From NCBI GenBank assembly GCA_011526085.1, contig WYBC01000019.1:1-64000 (forward strand): a stretch of DNA of 64,000 nt, in the 5' to 3' direction. Numbering within the stretch: the first letter of the stretch is position 1; the number at the start of each line of letters is the position of its first letter. The position numbers and the translations under genes were made by a program. Below, piece after piece: positions 46,614 to 55,292 of this stretch. This DNA is from Lysobacter sp. Lineage in GTDB: Bacteria > Pseudomonadota > Gammaproteobacteria > Xanthomonadales > Xanthomonadaceae. The notes beneath the pieces were generated by a model, which ran no database searches, had not been told where the DNA came from, and was given only the letters and a program-made list of their open reading frames with translations.

Positions 46614-47426
46614 TCACTTGCGCCGCTGCGCGAACAGCCACGGCCACAACCCGGGCGTCTGCGCGTAGGCCGGATCCCAGCTGTTGTGGTTGGCATCGGG
46701 AAATTCGGTGTAGCGCACGTTCGCGGCGCCCGCGGCCTTGAACGCGGCGTAGGCCGCGCGCGATTCGCCCGGCGGGACCACGTCGTCCTTCGCGCCGTGG
46801 AAGATCCACACCGGCAGATGTTTCAGGCGCTGCGCCAGCGCGGCCGGCTTGTCGGCCTCGTCGCGCAGCGGGCCGACGAAGAGATCGCGCTCGGCGCGCG
46901 GTGCGGTCAGGCCGCCGCAGACCGGCACCAGCGCGGCGAAACGCCGCGGCTGCATCAGGCCCAGCTCCCAGGTGCCGTAACCGCCCATCGACAGCCCGGT
47001 GAGATAGGTGCGGTCCGGATCGCCGCCGAACTCTTCGCTGGCGGCCTCCAATGCGGCGAACGCGATGTCCGCGGCCACGCCGTTCCAGTCGCGGCCCTCG
47101 GGCGCCTGCGGAAACACGACGAGCGCCGGGAACGTATCGGCATGCGCGCGCACGTACGGGCCGATGCCCGCGCGCGTGGGCTTGTCGCCGTCGTCGCCGC
47201 GTTCGCCGGTGCCATGCAGGAACAGGATCGTCGGCAGCGACTGGCCGCGACGGCGCTGCGCGGGTACGAACACCTGATAGCGATGCTCGGCGCCGTCGAC
47301 GCGCACGCTGCGCTCGACGAAACCGCCGGCAGGCGCGTCGCCCGGCACGCTGGCGCAGCCCGCCACCGACAGCGTCGCGAAGACGAGCATCAACGCCGAG
47401 ACGATACGTAGACCCGGTATTCCCAT
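46614..47426 (-). CDS. alpha/beta-hydrolase lipoprotein, PHB-depolymerase/esterase type
   Basis: A 270-residue putative esterase with a lipoprotein signal (lipobox VAGC, Cys24). FLHGTGERGDDGDKP is the oxyanion region, Ser146 lies in GLSMGGYG, Asp is probably in HGAKDDVVPP and His in DANHNSWD. The fold matches secreted carbohydrate esterases and polymer depolymerases. Its start lies 37 nt inside the end of the alpha-amylase gene, so the two are co-transcribed; a role in removing acyl groups from polysaccharides is plausible (inference). Confidence 0.82.
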   Translation of the reverse strand: MGIPGLRIVSALMLVFATLSVAGCASVPGDAPAGGFVERSVRVDGAEHRYQVFVPAQRRRGQSLPTILFLHGTGERGDDGDKPTRAGIGPYVRAHADTFPALVVFPQAPEGRDWNGVAADIAFAALEAASEEFGGDPDRTYLTGLSMGGYGTWELGLMQPRRFAALVPVCGGLTAPRAERDLFVGPLRDEADKPAALAQRLKHLPVWIFHGAKDDVVPPGESRAAYAAFKAAGAANVRYTEFPDANHNSWDPAYAQTPGLWPWLFAQRRK

Positions 47427-48850
47427 GGCTTCAGTTCCAGTGCGGTGGCGGCATCGAGTGTCGCGGATTCGCGGCTGAAATGCTCGATGTAATCGCCATG
47501 GAACAGGGTCTGCTCGAAGCGCACGGTCTGCGGCTTCGGCGAGAGATTGAACACCGCGAAGATCTTGTCGTTGGCGTCCTGGCGGACGAAGCTCAGCACC
47601 TGCGCGAGCCGGTCGTTGGGCACGTGCACCATCATCGCGCCCCAGCGCCCGTTCCACAGCGCGGTGTGATCCTTCTTCAGCCGGATCAGGTTCGCGTAGA
47701 GATCGCCGTTCGGATGCGGCCGCCAGGCGATCGGGTCCTTCTCGAAGAAGGCGAGCCGCTTCGCGTTGCCCGCTTCCTGGCCGTTGTAGATCATCGGGAT
47801 GCCGTCGGAGACGAAGGACAGCACCATCGCCGCCTGCACCGCGTCGCCGAAGGCTTCGAACTCGGTGCCTTCCCAAGCGTTCTTGTCGTGATTGCTGACG
47901 AAGGTCATGCGCATGCCGCCGCGCGGGAAGAAGGCCTCGTTCCACGAGTAGTACACGTACATCGCATTGACGTCGGCCTGCCCCTTGGCGATGCGGTGCA
48001 GGGCCTCGTACCAGCTCCAGGCGTAGGTCGCGTCGAAGGCGCGCGCGTGCAGATCGCGCGATTCCCATTCGGCCAGCAGGAAGACTGGTTTGATCGCGTC
48101 CAGTTCGGTACGCAGGTTGTCCCAGAAATCGACCGGCACGAAGCCCGCCACGTCGCAGCGATAACCGTCGACGCCGACCTCGCGCACCCAGTAGGCCATC
48201 GCGTCGGTCATGTATTTGCGCAGGCCGGGCTGGCTGTAGTCGAGATTGATGATGTCCGACCAGTCCCACCACGGCGTCGGATGGAAATCGCCCTTCCAGT
48301 CGCGCGCGTACCACTCGGGATGCTGCTGCAGCAGCGGGTTGTCCCAGGCGGTGTGATTGGCCACCCAGTCGAGGATCACGTGCATGCCCTGCGCATGCGC
48401 GGCGTCGACGAAATGCTTCAGGTCGTCCAGGGTGCCGAACTCCGGATTCACGCCGTAGTAGTCGCGCACCGAATACGGGCTGCCCAGCGTCCCCTTGCGG
48501 TTCTTTTCGCCGATCGGATGCACCGGCATCAACCACAGGATGTCGACGCCGAGCGCCTTCAGTCGCGGCAATTCGCGCTCGGCGGCGCGGAAGGTGCCTT
48601 CGGGCGTGAACTGGCGGGTATTGATCTGGTACAGCACCGCGTTCTTCGACCATTCCGGATTGCGCAGCTTCACGTAGGGCTGCGGTTGGTAGCGCGGATC
48701 GGCGGCGGGATCGGAAGGATGTGCGGCCACGGCAGGTCTCGCGGAGGCATGGGGGGACGATGGGACGGACGTCTGGGCCGAAGCATCGAATGCCGCAGCG
48801 GCAATCGCGGCGGTGAAAGCGAAGATCAGGGCGAGGACGGGCTGGCGCAT
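47390..48850 (-). CDS. secreted alpha-amylase family glycoside hydrolase (GH13)
   Basis: A 486-residue exported GH13 enzyme. The signal peptide spans 1-26 (cleavage after ASA), with a Pro/Ala linker to about 55. The four conserved regions are visible: DWVANHTAWD, GYRCDVAGF (nucleophile Asp233), LLAEWES (acid/base Glu261) and FVSNHDKN (Asp322). The C-terminal beta-domain ends KPWEYRVYVSSRR. It hydrolyses alpha-1,4-glucans in the periplasm or outside. GGAG lies 6 nt before the ATG, and a palindrome resembling a sugar-repressor operator lies at 48900-48918. The downstream esterase gene overlaps its end. Confidence 0.92.
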   Translation of the reverse strand: MRQPVLALIFAFTAAIAAAAFDASAQTSVPSSPHASARPAVAAHPSDPAADPRYQPQPYVKLRNPEWSKNAVLYQINTRQFTPEGTFRAAERELPRLKALGVDILWLMPVHPIGEKNRKGTLGSPYSVRDYYGVNPEFGTLDDLKHFVDAAHAQGMHVILDWVANHTAWDNPLLQQHPEWYARDWKGDFHPTPWWDWSDIINLDYSQPGLRKYMTDAMAYWVREVGVDGYRCDVAGFVPVDFWDNLRTELDAIKPVFLLAEWESRDLHARAFDATYAWSWYEALHRIAKGQADVNAMYVYYSWNEAFFPRGGMRMTFVSNHDKNAWEGTEFEAFGDAVQAAMVLSFVSDGIPMIYNGQEAGNAKRLAFFEKDPIAWRPHPNGDLYANLIRLKKDHTALWNGRWGAMMVHVPNDRLAQVLSFVRQDANDKIFAVFNLSPKPQTVRFEQTLFHGDYIEHFSRESATLDAATALELKPWEYRVYVSSRR

Positions 48851-48899
48851 GCGGGGCTCCGGAGTCGTCCAGCGGATGTACGCCCCGCGCCGCCGGGAC

Positions 48900-48918
48900 G
48901 CAATCGGAAAACGATTGC
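48900..48918. promoter_or_regulatory. candidate LacI-type operator upstream of the amylase gene
   Basis: GCAATCG (48900-48906) and CGATTGC (48912-48918) form an inverted repeat around GAAAA, 50-68 nt upstream of the amylase ATG. Spacing and the CG-rich half-sites resemble LacI-family sugar operators. No repressor gene is nearby, so this is pattern-based inference. Confidence 0.5.
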
Positions 48919-48988
48919 ATGCCGGGGATCGTGCATGTTGCGCCGCGGCAGCGCGGGCATTCGGTGCAACCGGATCAGTGCCCTTGGA

Positions 48989-50350
48989 TCAGCGCAGAAG
49001 GACCAGCGTCGCCAGACCGAGGAAGGTGAAGAAGCCCATCACGTCGGTGACGGTCGTCAGGAAGATGCTGCTGGCCAGCGCGGGATCGAAGCCGAGCCGC
49101 TTCAGCGTGATCGGTACCAGCACGCCCGCGGTCGCCGCGGACACCAGATTGAGCGTCAGCGCGGCCGCGATCACCAGCGACAGCCCCGGGCTGCGGAACC
49201 ACACCAGCACGATCAGCGCCAGCACGAGGCCCAGCGCCAGACCGTTCAGCAGCGCCACCCGCGCCTCTTTCCAGAGCAGCGTGCGGACGTTGGACGCGCT
49301 GACCTGGCCCAGGGCCAGACCGCGCACCATCAGCGCCAGCACCTGGGTCCCGGCGTTGCCGCCCATGCCGGCGACGATCGGCATCAGCACCGCCAGCGCG
49401 ACCAATTGGTCGATGGTCGCGGCGAACTGGTCGACCACGCTCGCGGCGAGGAAGGCGGTGCCGAGATTGATCGACAGCCAGATCAGCCGGCGGCGCGTGG
49501 CGCGCAGCACCGGGCTGAACATGTCCTCTTCCTCGTCCAGACCCGCGGCGCCCAGCGCCTGGTGCTCGGCCTGGTAGCGGATGATGTCGACCACGTCGTC
49601 GATGGTGATGCGGCCGAGCAGCACGTTGTTGTCGTCGACCACCGGGGCGCTGATCCAGTCGTGGTCGGAGAACATCCGCGCCACCTCGTCGGCGGACACG
49701 TCCACGCCGATGGCGGGCTGCTCGTCGTCGATCAGCTGGTTGATCGGGGTGCTGGCGTCGCGGGTCAGCAGCGACTGCAGCGCGATCCGGCCGAGATACT
49801 GGTGGCGGCGGCTGATGACGTACAGATGGTCGGTGTGTTCGGGCAGTTCGCCGCGCAGGCGCAGATAACGCAGCACCACGTCGACGGTGGTGTCGGTGCG
49901 CACCGTCACCACATCCGGGTTCATCAGGCGCCCGGCGCTGTCCTCGTCGTAGGACAGCACCTGCTCCAGGCGCTCGCGGTTCTCGCGGTCCATCGACTTG
50001 AGGACTTCGTCGATCACCGTGTCCGGCAGGTCCTCGACCAGGTCCGCGAGGTCGTCGATGTCGAGATCCTCGACCGCCGCGACCAGTTCGTCCGGGTCCA
50101 TGTCCGCGATCAGGCTCTCGCGCACGTCCTCGCCGACGTGCACCAGCACCTCGCCGTCGTCCTCCGGATCGACCAGCCCCCAGACCACGCTGCGCTTGCC
50201 GGGCGGGAGCGATTCGAGCAGGTTGCCGATCTCGGCGGGGGACAGCGTGTTGACCAGCCGCTTCACGGGGCCCAGACGGCCGCTGTCGAGCGCGTCCGAG
50301 AGCAGACGCAGCTGGCGCGCAGTCTTGTCGTGGCGGATGGTCTCGGCCAT
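48989..50350 (-). CDS. mgtE: magnesium transporter MgtE
   Basis: A 453-residue MgtE-type Mg2+ channel. Order: N-terminal superhelical domain (about 1-130, with LSPAEIGNLLESLPPGKR and acidic DLDIDDLADLVEDLPD repeats), two CBS domains (135-255; LMNPDVVTV and DHDWISAPVVDDNN), a connecting helix, and five transmembrane helices (285-450) with the pore signature PIVAGMGGNAGTQ. Cytosolic Mg2+ gates the channel through the N and CBS domains. The start ATG has GGGAGC 4-9 nt upstream. In xanthomonads mgtE often follows the EIIA-HPr-EI operon; here it is 36 kb away. Confidence 0.95.
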   Translation of the reverse strand: MAETIRHDKTARQLRLLSDALDSGRLGPVKRLVNTLSPAEIGNLLESLPPGKRSVVWGLVDPEDDGEVLVHVGEDVRESLIADMDPDELVAAVEDLDIDDLADLVEDLPDTVIDEVLKSMDRENRERLEQVLSYDEDSAGRLMNPDVVTVRTDTTVDVVLRYLRLRGELPEHTDHLYVISRRHQYLGRIALQSLLTRDASTPINQLIDDEQPAIGVDVSADEVARMFSDHDWISAPVVDDNNVLLGRITIDDVVDIIRYQAEHQALGAAGLDEEEDMFSPVLRATRRRLIWLSINLGTAFLAASVVDQFAATIDQLVALAVLMPIVAGMGGNAGTQVLALMVRGLALGQVSASNVRTLLWKEARVALLNGLALGLVLALIVLVWFRSPGLSLVIAAALTLNLVSAATAGVLVPITLKRLGFDPALASSIFLTTVTDVMGFFTFLGLATLVLLR

Positions 50351-50886
50351 TCGATGCTCCCGGAGGCGGGTGCGCACCTTTCGAGGCTTCAACCACGACG
50401 GCGCGACAGGGTCAGGTGTCCATGGCGCGCATTATCGCCGCTCGGGGTGGGGATGGACACCCCCGCGAGCGCCGGCGACGCCGCCGTCATCGCCGTCGAC
50501 AGCGCTCCACCCGCGGGCCGCACGCGCTTCGGGCGCCGTGCATGGATCGGCCACGGCATGGCAAGCTCCGGAGCGGCAATCCCGTCGCGCGTTGCGTTTA
50601 GGACGGCTCCCGGGAAAGAGACACCGCAGCATCGCCGGGATCGTTTGCACGCGCGGAAAGCGTCCTCAGGTTTGCTGCCCAGCCATCGGCACTGCGACCG
50701 CAACGCGATCCACCGTCCATGCACGCATCCGCAATCGCGTCGATGGTGCGACAACATGTGCGCAACGACGCGCAGATCGACGACGATGCCGCTTTGCCGC
50801 GCGACCGCATCCGCCTCTGCGGACAATGCGTCGGACAAGTCTTCGCGAATGGGTGTAGTGTCTGTTCTTCGTTCGCATTCAACACA
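50351..50886. other. gap upstream of the KaiC-like operon
   Basis: 536 bp without a convincing gene. Both strands have open frames (for example minus 50389-50943), but these lack family resemblance, a good start or a ribosome site. The right half (about 50650-50930) is visibly richer in A/T than the rest of the window. It probably holds the promoters for mgtE (left) and for the operon on the right. Confidence 0.45.
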
Positions 50887-51315
50887 TTGGAATGCCAAAC
50901 GTCTAGTCGCATTCTCGCTACTCTGGCCGTCCGGACTCGCCACGGGACAGGCGAAGGCGGAATTGCGCCCTGCGTGGTCGCGCTATGCGCCGAAATCGGC
51001 GCGGCGCTCACGCCGATCGTCGGTTCGCGCGGCGTGGCCGCACTGTACAAGCGCAGCCTGTTCCTGACCGCACAGGCGCATCCCGCATTGCTTGGCCTGC
51101 AGGAAAACGTAGAGGCCGAGATGGATCTGTCGCCGCTGACGACGGCATTGGCGCCACTGAGCGACGCCGAAGCGACGCTCGTCGGCGGCGCGCTTCTCAT
51201 CGCGTTCTACGAGCTGATCGCCAGCCTGATAGGACCGTCGCTCACGGAGCGATTGTTGCGTTCTCTGTGGGACCGCCCGTTGAGCGACCCGCCCGCATCG
51301 GAACCGCCACCATGA
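50887..51315 (+). CDS. small helical protein, first gene of the KaiC-like operon
   Basis: About 142 residues if the TTG at 50887 is used; no in-frame ATG precedes the conserved part, and GTG codons at 50974 and beyond would trim the N-terminal helix. The sequence is all-helical: SRILATLAVRTR, VVALCAEIGAALTPIVGSRGVAALYKRSLFL, a variable loop, then a conserved-looking C-terminal FYELIASLIGPSLTERLL. I recognise a similar SLIGxSLTERLL ending beside other proteobacterial KaiC-like genes, but no function. It has no signal or membrane segment. It overlaps the KaiC-like gene by ATGA, so it is translated with it and is probably a partner or adaptor protein. Confidence 0.65.
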   Translation: MECQTSSRILATLAVRTRHGTGEGGIAPCVVALCAEIGAALTPIVGSRGVAALYKRSLFLTAQAHPALLGLQENVEAEMDLSPLTTALAPLSDAEATLVGGALLIAFYELIASLIGPSLTERLLRSLWDRPLSDPPASEPPP

Positions 51316-52826
51316 AAGACAAAGTCATCATCCATCGGTTGTCGACGGGCGTTCCGGGACTGGACGACATCCTGGGCGGCGGCCTGCCCGAATTCTCGTT
51401 CAACCTCATCGCCGGTCCCCCGGGCTGCGGCAAGACCACGCTGGCGCACCAGATGATGTTCTCGCTGGCGAGTCCGCAACTGCGCGCGCTCTATTTCACA
51501 GTGCTGGGCGAACCGCCGCTGAAAATGCTGCGTTACCAGCAGCAGTTCGATTTCTTCGATAGCGACGCGATCGGGCGGAACATCCGCTTCGTCAATCTCT
51601 CGCAGGACACCCTGGCAGGCGACCTGGAACGGGTGCTCAAACGCATCGTCGAAGAAGTGCAGACCTTCAATCCGGCGTTCGTCTTCGTCGATTCGTTCCG
51701 CTCCGTCGTACTCGCCAACCGGTCCGGCGCAGGCGCCGACAACACGCTGCAGCAATTCGTCCAAGCGCTGGGCATGGCGATGACCAGTTGGCAGGCCACC
51801 ACATTCCTGATCGGGGAATACTTCGCCGAAACCGATGCGAACCCCGTATTCACCGTCTCGGACGGGCTGATCTGGCTGCGGCAAAGCGTGGTTCGGAACT
51901 CCATGGTCCGCAAGATCGAGATCATGAAGATGCGCGGACAACCGACGCTGCCCGGACTGCACACCTTCCGCATCAGTGCCGCGGGCATCGAAGTGTTCGC
52001 GCCGGCGCTCGACCTCGTGCCGCTGGCGCCGGAACTCTCCGCAGGCAATCCGCGCCTGCGGATGGGCGTCGCCGGGCTCGACGACATGCTCGGCGGAGGA
52101 CTGCCGCGTGGCTATTCGCTGCTGGTGGCCGGTCCCTCGGGTTCGGGCAAGAGCATTCTCGCCGCCGCCTTCCTGGCCGAAGGCGCGCGCATGGGCGAAA
52201 CCGGCGTCATCGCCGCGTTCGAGCAGCATCCCGCGCAGTCGCGATCGCCGACCGTCGCACGGTTGATCGAAAGCGGACAGGTGGGCCTGATCGACAGCCG
52301 CGCGCCGGATCTTTCGCTCGAAGAGACGCTGCGGCTTCTGCTGAGCGAGATCCGCAGACTGAATGCGACCCGCGTCGTCATCGACTCGCTGTCCGGATTC
52401 GAACTGGCGCTGGCGCCGACGTTCCGCGAGGATTTCCGCGAGAATCTCGCGCGCATGGTCGCTGCGCTGGCCGGCGCCGGCGTGACCGTCCTGATGACCT
52501 CCGAACTGGAGGATCGATACACCGACCTGCGCTTCAGCCCCTACGGCACCGCCTTCATGACCGACGCGATCATCGTCCAGCGCTACATCGAGCTGGACAG
52601 TCGGCTGTTGCGGGTCATGGCCGTGGTCAAGGTCCGCGCGAGCGCGCACTCCGATGCGCTGCGCCTGTTCACCATCGACGATTCCGGTCTGCGCATCGGC
52701 AATCGCCTGGAAGATCAGGAGGGCCTGCTGGGCGGTCGGCCGACCGGCAAGGTGCCCGGTGGGCGCGCCCGGAACCGCGATGGAGCGGGCGCGGAACGGC
52801 CGCCGGATCCGGTCTCGCCGGCATGA
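51312..52826 (+). CDS. KaiC-like double RecA-domain ATPase
   Basis: 504 residues with two tandem KaiC/RecA domains. The first Walker A is GPPGCGKT (35-42) with Walker B FVFVD (123-127); the second Walker A is GPSGSGKS (274-281) with Walker B VVID (355-358). Both domains begin with the same signature (GVPGLDDILGGGLP; GVAGLDDMLGGGLP). The Glu pairs of cyanobacterial KaiC are replaced by LGEP (E67) and FEQH (E304). At the CII phosphorylation sites (Ser431/Thr432 of S. elongatus) this protein has Ala414 and Phe415 within GTAFMTDA, so KaiC-type autophosphorylation is unlikely; it is probably an ATP-driven hexameric signalling switch. No kaiA or kaiB gene is near. A Gly/Arg/Pro-rich tail (about 470-504) follows. 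Its stop overlaps the kinase gene start. Confidence 0.9.
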   Translation: MKDKVIIHRLSTGVPGLDDILGGGLPEFSFNLIAGPPGCGKTTLAHQMMFSLASPQLRALYFTVLGEPPLKMLRYQQQFDFFDSDAIGRNIRFVNLSQDTLAGDLERVLKRIVEEVQTFNPAFVFVDSFRSVVLANRSGAGADNTLQQFVQALGMAMTSWQATTFLIGEYFAETDANPVFTVSDGLIWLRQSVVRNSMVRKIEIMKMRGQPTLPGLHTFRISAAGIEVFAPALDLVPLAPELSAGNPRLRMGVAGLDDMLGGGLPRGYSLLVAGPSGSGKSILAAAFLAEGARMGETGVIAAFEQHPAQSRSPTVARLIESGQVGLIDSRAPDLSLEETLRLLLSEIRRLNATRVVIDSLSGFELALAPTFREDFRENLARMVAALAGAGVTVLMTSELEDRYTDLRFSPYGTAFMTDAIIVQRYIELDSRLLRVMAVVKVRASAHSDALRLFTIDDSGLRIGNRLEDQEGLLGGRPTGKVPGGRARNRDGAGAERPPDPVSPA

Positions 52827-54490
52827 CGCCCCACCCGCCCGCGCCGCCGATCTCCGAGCAGATCGTCCAGGCGTCGATCGAACTGGAGAGGCTCAGGGAC
52901 GAGGGCGCCCAGGTCCGGGCCGATCTCGACGAAGCGCGCATGGATCTGCGATCGCTGCACAGGGAGGTCGAAGCGGCCGAACACCACCTGGAGACCATCG
53001 ATGCGGATGGCCTGATCGAAGCCAACGAGGAACTGGTGCTGTCGAGCCTGCGCGCCCGGGGCGATGCGGACACCTGCGCGGAGACGCTGGAGGAAGTCTC
53101 GAAATCCGTGGGCTTCGATACGCTGACGGCGTTGCCGAATCGCGAACTGTTCCTGGACCGGTTCACGCAGGCGATCGCGAACGCGAAGCGCCATGGCGGC
53201 CAGTTGGCGTTGCTGTTCGTCGACCTGAACAACTTCAAGGCGGTCAACGACACGCTGGGGCACGCCGTCGGCGACGATGTCCTCAAACAGGCGGCGCGCT
53301 GCATGACCTCGGTGTTGCGCGAAGTCGATACCGCCAGCCGGCATGGAGGCGACGAATTCCTGATCCTCCTGACCGATATCCAGCACGCTTCCGACGCCAC
53401 GGTGGTCGCCGAAAAAGTGGTGTCCGCGCTGGGAATGCCGTTCCGCATCGGAGATCACGTGATCCGGATGACCGCGAGCATCGGCATCTGCGTCTATCCG
53501 AAGGACGGCGATACGCCCGAATCGCTGACCGATCGCGCCGATGCCGCCATGTATCGCGCGAAGCGATTGCCCAGGCAGTATTTCGCGTTCCACGCCGACG
53601 GCACCGACGGCGACATCGGCCGGTCCCGCGGGGCCTTCGCCGCGCATCGGTCTCCGGTCGTCATCCAGTACGACACCGCGGTCGCCGAGCACGCGCTCCG
53701 CATCGACGAACTGCGCGAAGCCAACGAACGATTGGTGATGGCGGCCCTGAGCGCCCAGGAACTCCAGGCCGCGGCGGAAAAGGCGCAGGCGCGCCAGAAG
53801 GAGGTGCTGGCGCTGGTGGCGCACGAGCTCCGCAACCCGCTCACGCCCCTGGGCATCGCCGCATCGATGCTGCAGGGTTCCGGCGGCACGGACATGGCGC
53901 GCATGCGCCAGATCATCGAGCAGCAGGTCGCGCACATGACCCGACTGGTCGGAGATCTGCTGGATCTGTCCCGCTCCAGCATGGGCAAGCTGCGGCTTCA
54001 CGTCCGCACGGTGCAGTTGGCCCGTGTCGTCGTCGATGCCGTCGACGCATCGCGCCCGGCGATGGACACGCGCCTGCAGCATTTCCGGCTTCGACTGCCC
54101 GAGCAAGCGATCGTGCTCGAAGCCGATCCGATGCGATTGGTGCAGATCCTGTGCAATCTCCTCGACAACGCGTCGAAATACACGCCATGCGAAGGCACGA
54201 TCAGCCTCGACGCCAGCCTGGAGGACGACAAGGTCCTGATCCGGGTCGTCGACAGCGGCATCGGGATCAGCCCGGAGGCCCTCCACCGGGTGTTCGAACT
54301 GTTCTCGCAGGACGCCCACGCCATCGGCTTCAACAGTCAGGGCCTGGGCATCGGCCTGACCGTCGTCAGGGAACTGGTGGAAGCCCATGGCGGCACGGTG
54401 ACCGTCAACAGCGCCGGGGTCGGCCTGGGAAGCGAGTTCGTGATCGCACTGCCCTTGCATCGGACGCCGCGCGCGGACGATGCGATGTAA
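52823..54490 (+). CDS. hybrid diguanylate cyclase / histidine kinase
   Basis: A 555-residue cytosolic signalling protein. Residues 11-90 form a coiled coil. 98-255 is a GGDEF domain with RHGGDEF (GGDEF at 175-179) and an intact inhibitory site RxxD (166-169) exactly five residues before it, so it should make c-di-GMP under feedback control. 290-325 is a second coil, and a HisKA dimerisation domain follows with the phosphoacceptor His334 in VAHELRNPL. The HATPase domain (about 435-550) has the N box (LLDNASKY), G1 (DSGIGI) and G2 (GLGIGL). There is no receiver or membrane part. It starts by ATGA overlap with the KaiC-like gene, so the ATPase, the small helical protein and this kinase form one unit. 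Confidence 0.92.
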   Translation: MTPHPPAPPISEQIVQASIELERLRDEGAQVRADLDEARMDLRSLHREVEAAEHHLETIDADGLIEANEELVLSSLRARGDADTCAETLEEVSKSVGFDTLTALPNRELFLDRFTQAIANAKRHGGQLALLFVDLNNFKAVNDTLGHAVGDDVLKQAARCMTSVLREVDTASRHGGDEFLILLTDIQHASDATVVAEKVVSALGMPFRIGDHVIRMTASIGICVYPKDGDTPESLTDRADAAMYRAKRLPRQYFAFHADGTDGDIGRSRGAFAAHRSPVVIQYDTAVAEHALRIDELREANERLVMAALSAQELQAAAEKAQARQKEVLALVAHELRNPLTPLGIAASMLQGSGGTDMARMRQIIEQQVAHMTRLVGDLLDLSRSSMGKLRLHVRTVQLARVVVDAVDASRPAMDTRLQHFRLRLPEQAIVLEADPMRLVQILCNLLDNASKYTPCEGTISLDASLEDDKVLIRVVDSGIGISPEALHRVFELFSQDAHAIGFNSQGLGIGLTVVRELVEAHGGTVTVNSAGVGLGSEFVIALPLHRTPRADDAM

Positions 54491-54554
54491 GCCCCGTCCA
54501 ACACAAAGCAAAGATGCTGACACCCCGTCGGGCTGAGCCCGTGCCGGACTTGCG

Positions 54555-55292
54555 CTACACCCCGTCCCCGCCCCGCCCCGGGCAGCCCCAGTTGAGGATC
54601 GGGGTGCCGGCGGGCAGCACGCGGCGGAACAGGGCGATGCGCGCCGGTTTCGGATTGACGACGACGGGCTTGCGCGCGGCCTGCAGCAGCGGGAGATCGG
54701 CGCTGCTGTCGGAATAGGCGGCTTCGACCGGGCCGCCATAGCCGGCGTCGGCGAGCATCCGCATCTTCATGCGGTAGTGGCAATGACGCACGGCGACGAT
54801 CGAGCCGTATTTCGGGCCGACCTGGGTGCCGATCACCGGCAGGTCTTCGTGCGCGACGAACGAGAGAATCGCGCGCGCGAGTTCCGGCGGCGCGCCGGTG
54901 GCGATGACGACGCGGTCGCCGGCGTCGCGATGTCTGCGCAGCACGTCGAGCGCGATCGGCAGCAGCCGGGTCTTGATCGTTTCGGTATGCGCGGCGACGT
55001 AGCGGTCGGTGGCGTCGTCGAACTCGGCGACGGTGCGCATGCCCAGCGTGCCGACCCAGACGAACGCCGAAATGCCGCGGCGGCGGGTGGGCATCCACGC
55101 GATCATCGGGCCGAACACCGGCGCGATCAGCAGGGCCAGCAGTTGCCGCCACCAGTCGCGTTCGATCAGCCACTTGAACAGATGGCTGCCGGAATCGCCG
55201 TCGTACAGCGTGTGGTCGAAGTCGAAGACGACCAGCGGGGCATCGGCCGCGGGCATGGGGTATTGGAGCCGGGGATAGCGATGCGCGCTCAT
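54555..55292 (-). CDS. HAD-superfamily (HAD-IB) phosphatase
   Basis: A 245-residue haloacid-dehalogenase-type phosphatase. Motif I is [14 protein letters not shown] (nucleophile Asp near 24), motif [12 protein letters not shown], motif III Lys in GPKYGS, and motif [14 protein letters not shown] helical cap (about 40-75) lies between motifs I and II. The HAD-IB group includes phosphoserine phosphatase and homologues acting on small phosphates or lipids; the substrate is open. It overlaps the trpC stop by ATGA, so it is expressed with the tryptophan genes. It is convergent with the kinase gene. Confidence 0.83.
   Translation of the reverse strand: MSAHRYPRLQYPMPAADAPLVVFDFDHTLYDGDSGSHLFKWLIERDWWRQLLALLIAPVFGPMIAWMPTRRRGISAFVWVGTLGMRTVAEFDDATDRYVAAHTETIKTRLLPIALDVLRRHRDAGDRVVIATGAPPELARAILSFVAHEDLPVIGTQVGPKYGSIVAVRHCHYRMKMRMLADAGYGGPVEAAYSDSSADLPLLQAARKPVVVNPKPARIALFRRVLPAGTPILNWGCPGRGGDGV

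Noticed and set aside
50389-50943. Minus-strand open frame upstream of the KaiC-like operon
   Set aside because: Crosses the promoter region and the start of the small helical gene, with no ribosome site, no recognisable domain and Arg/Ser-rich composition.
51312-52826. Calling this gene a true circadian KaiC
   Set aside because: No kaiA or kaiB is nearby, and the Ser/Thr phosphosites are replaced by Ala/Phe, so a clock function is not supported.
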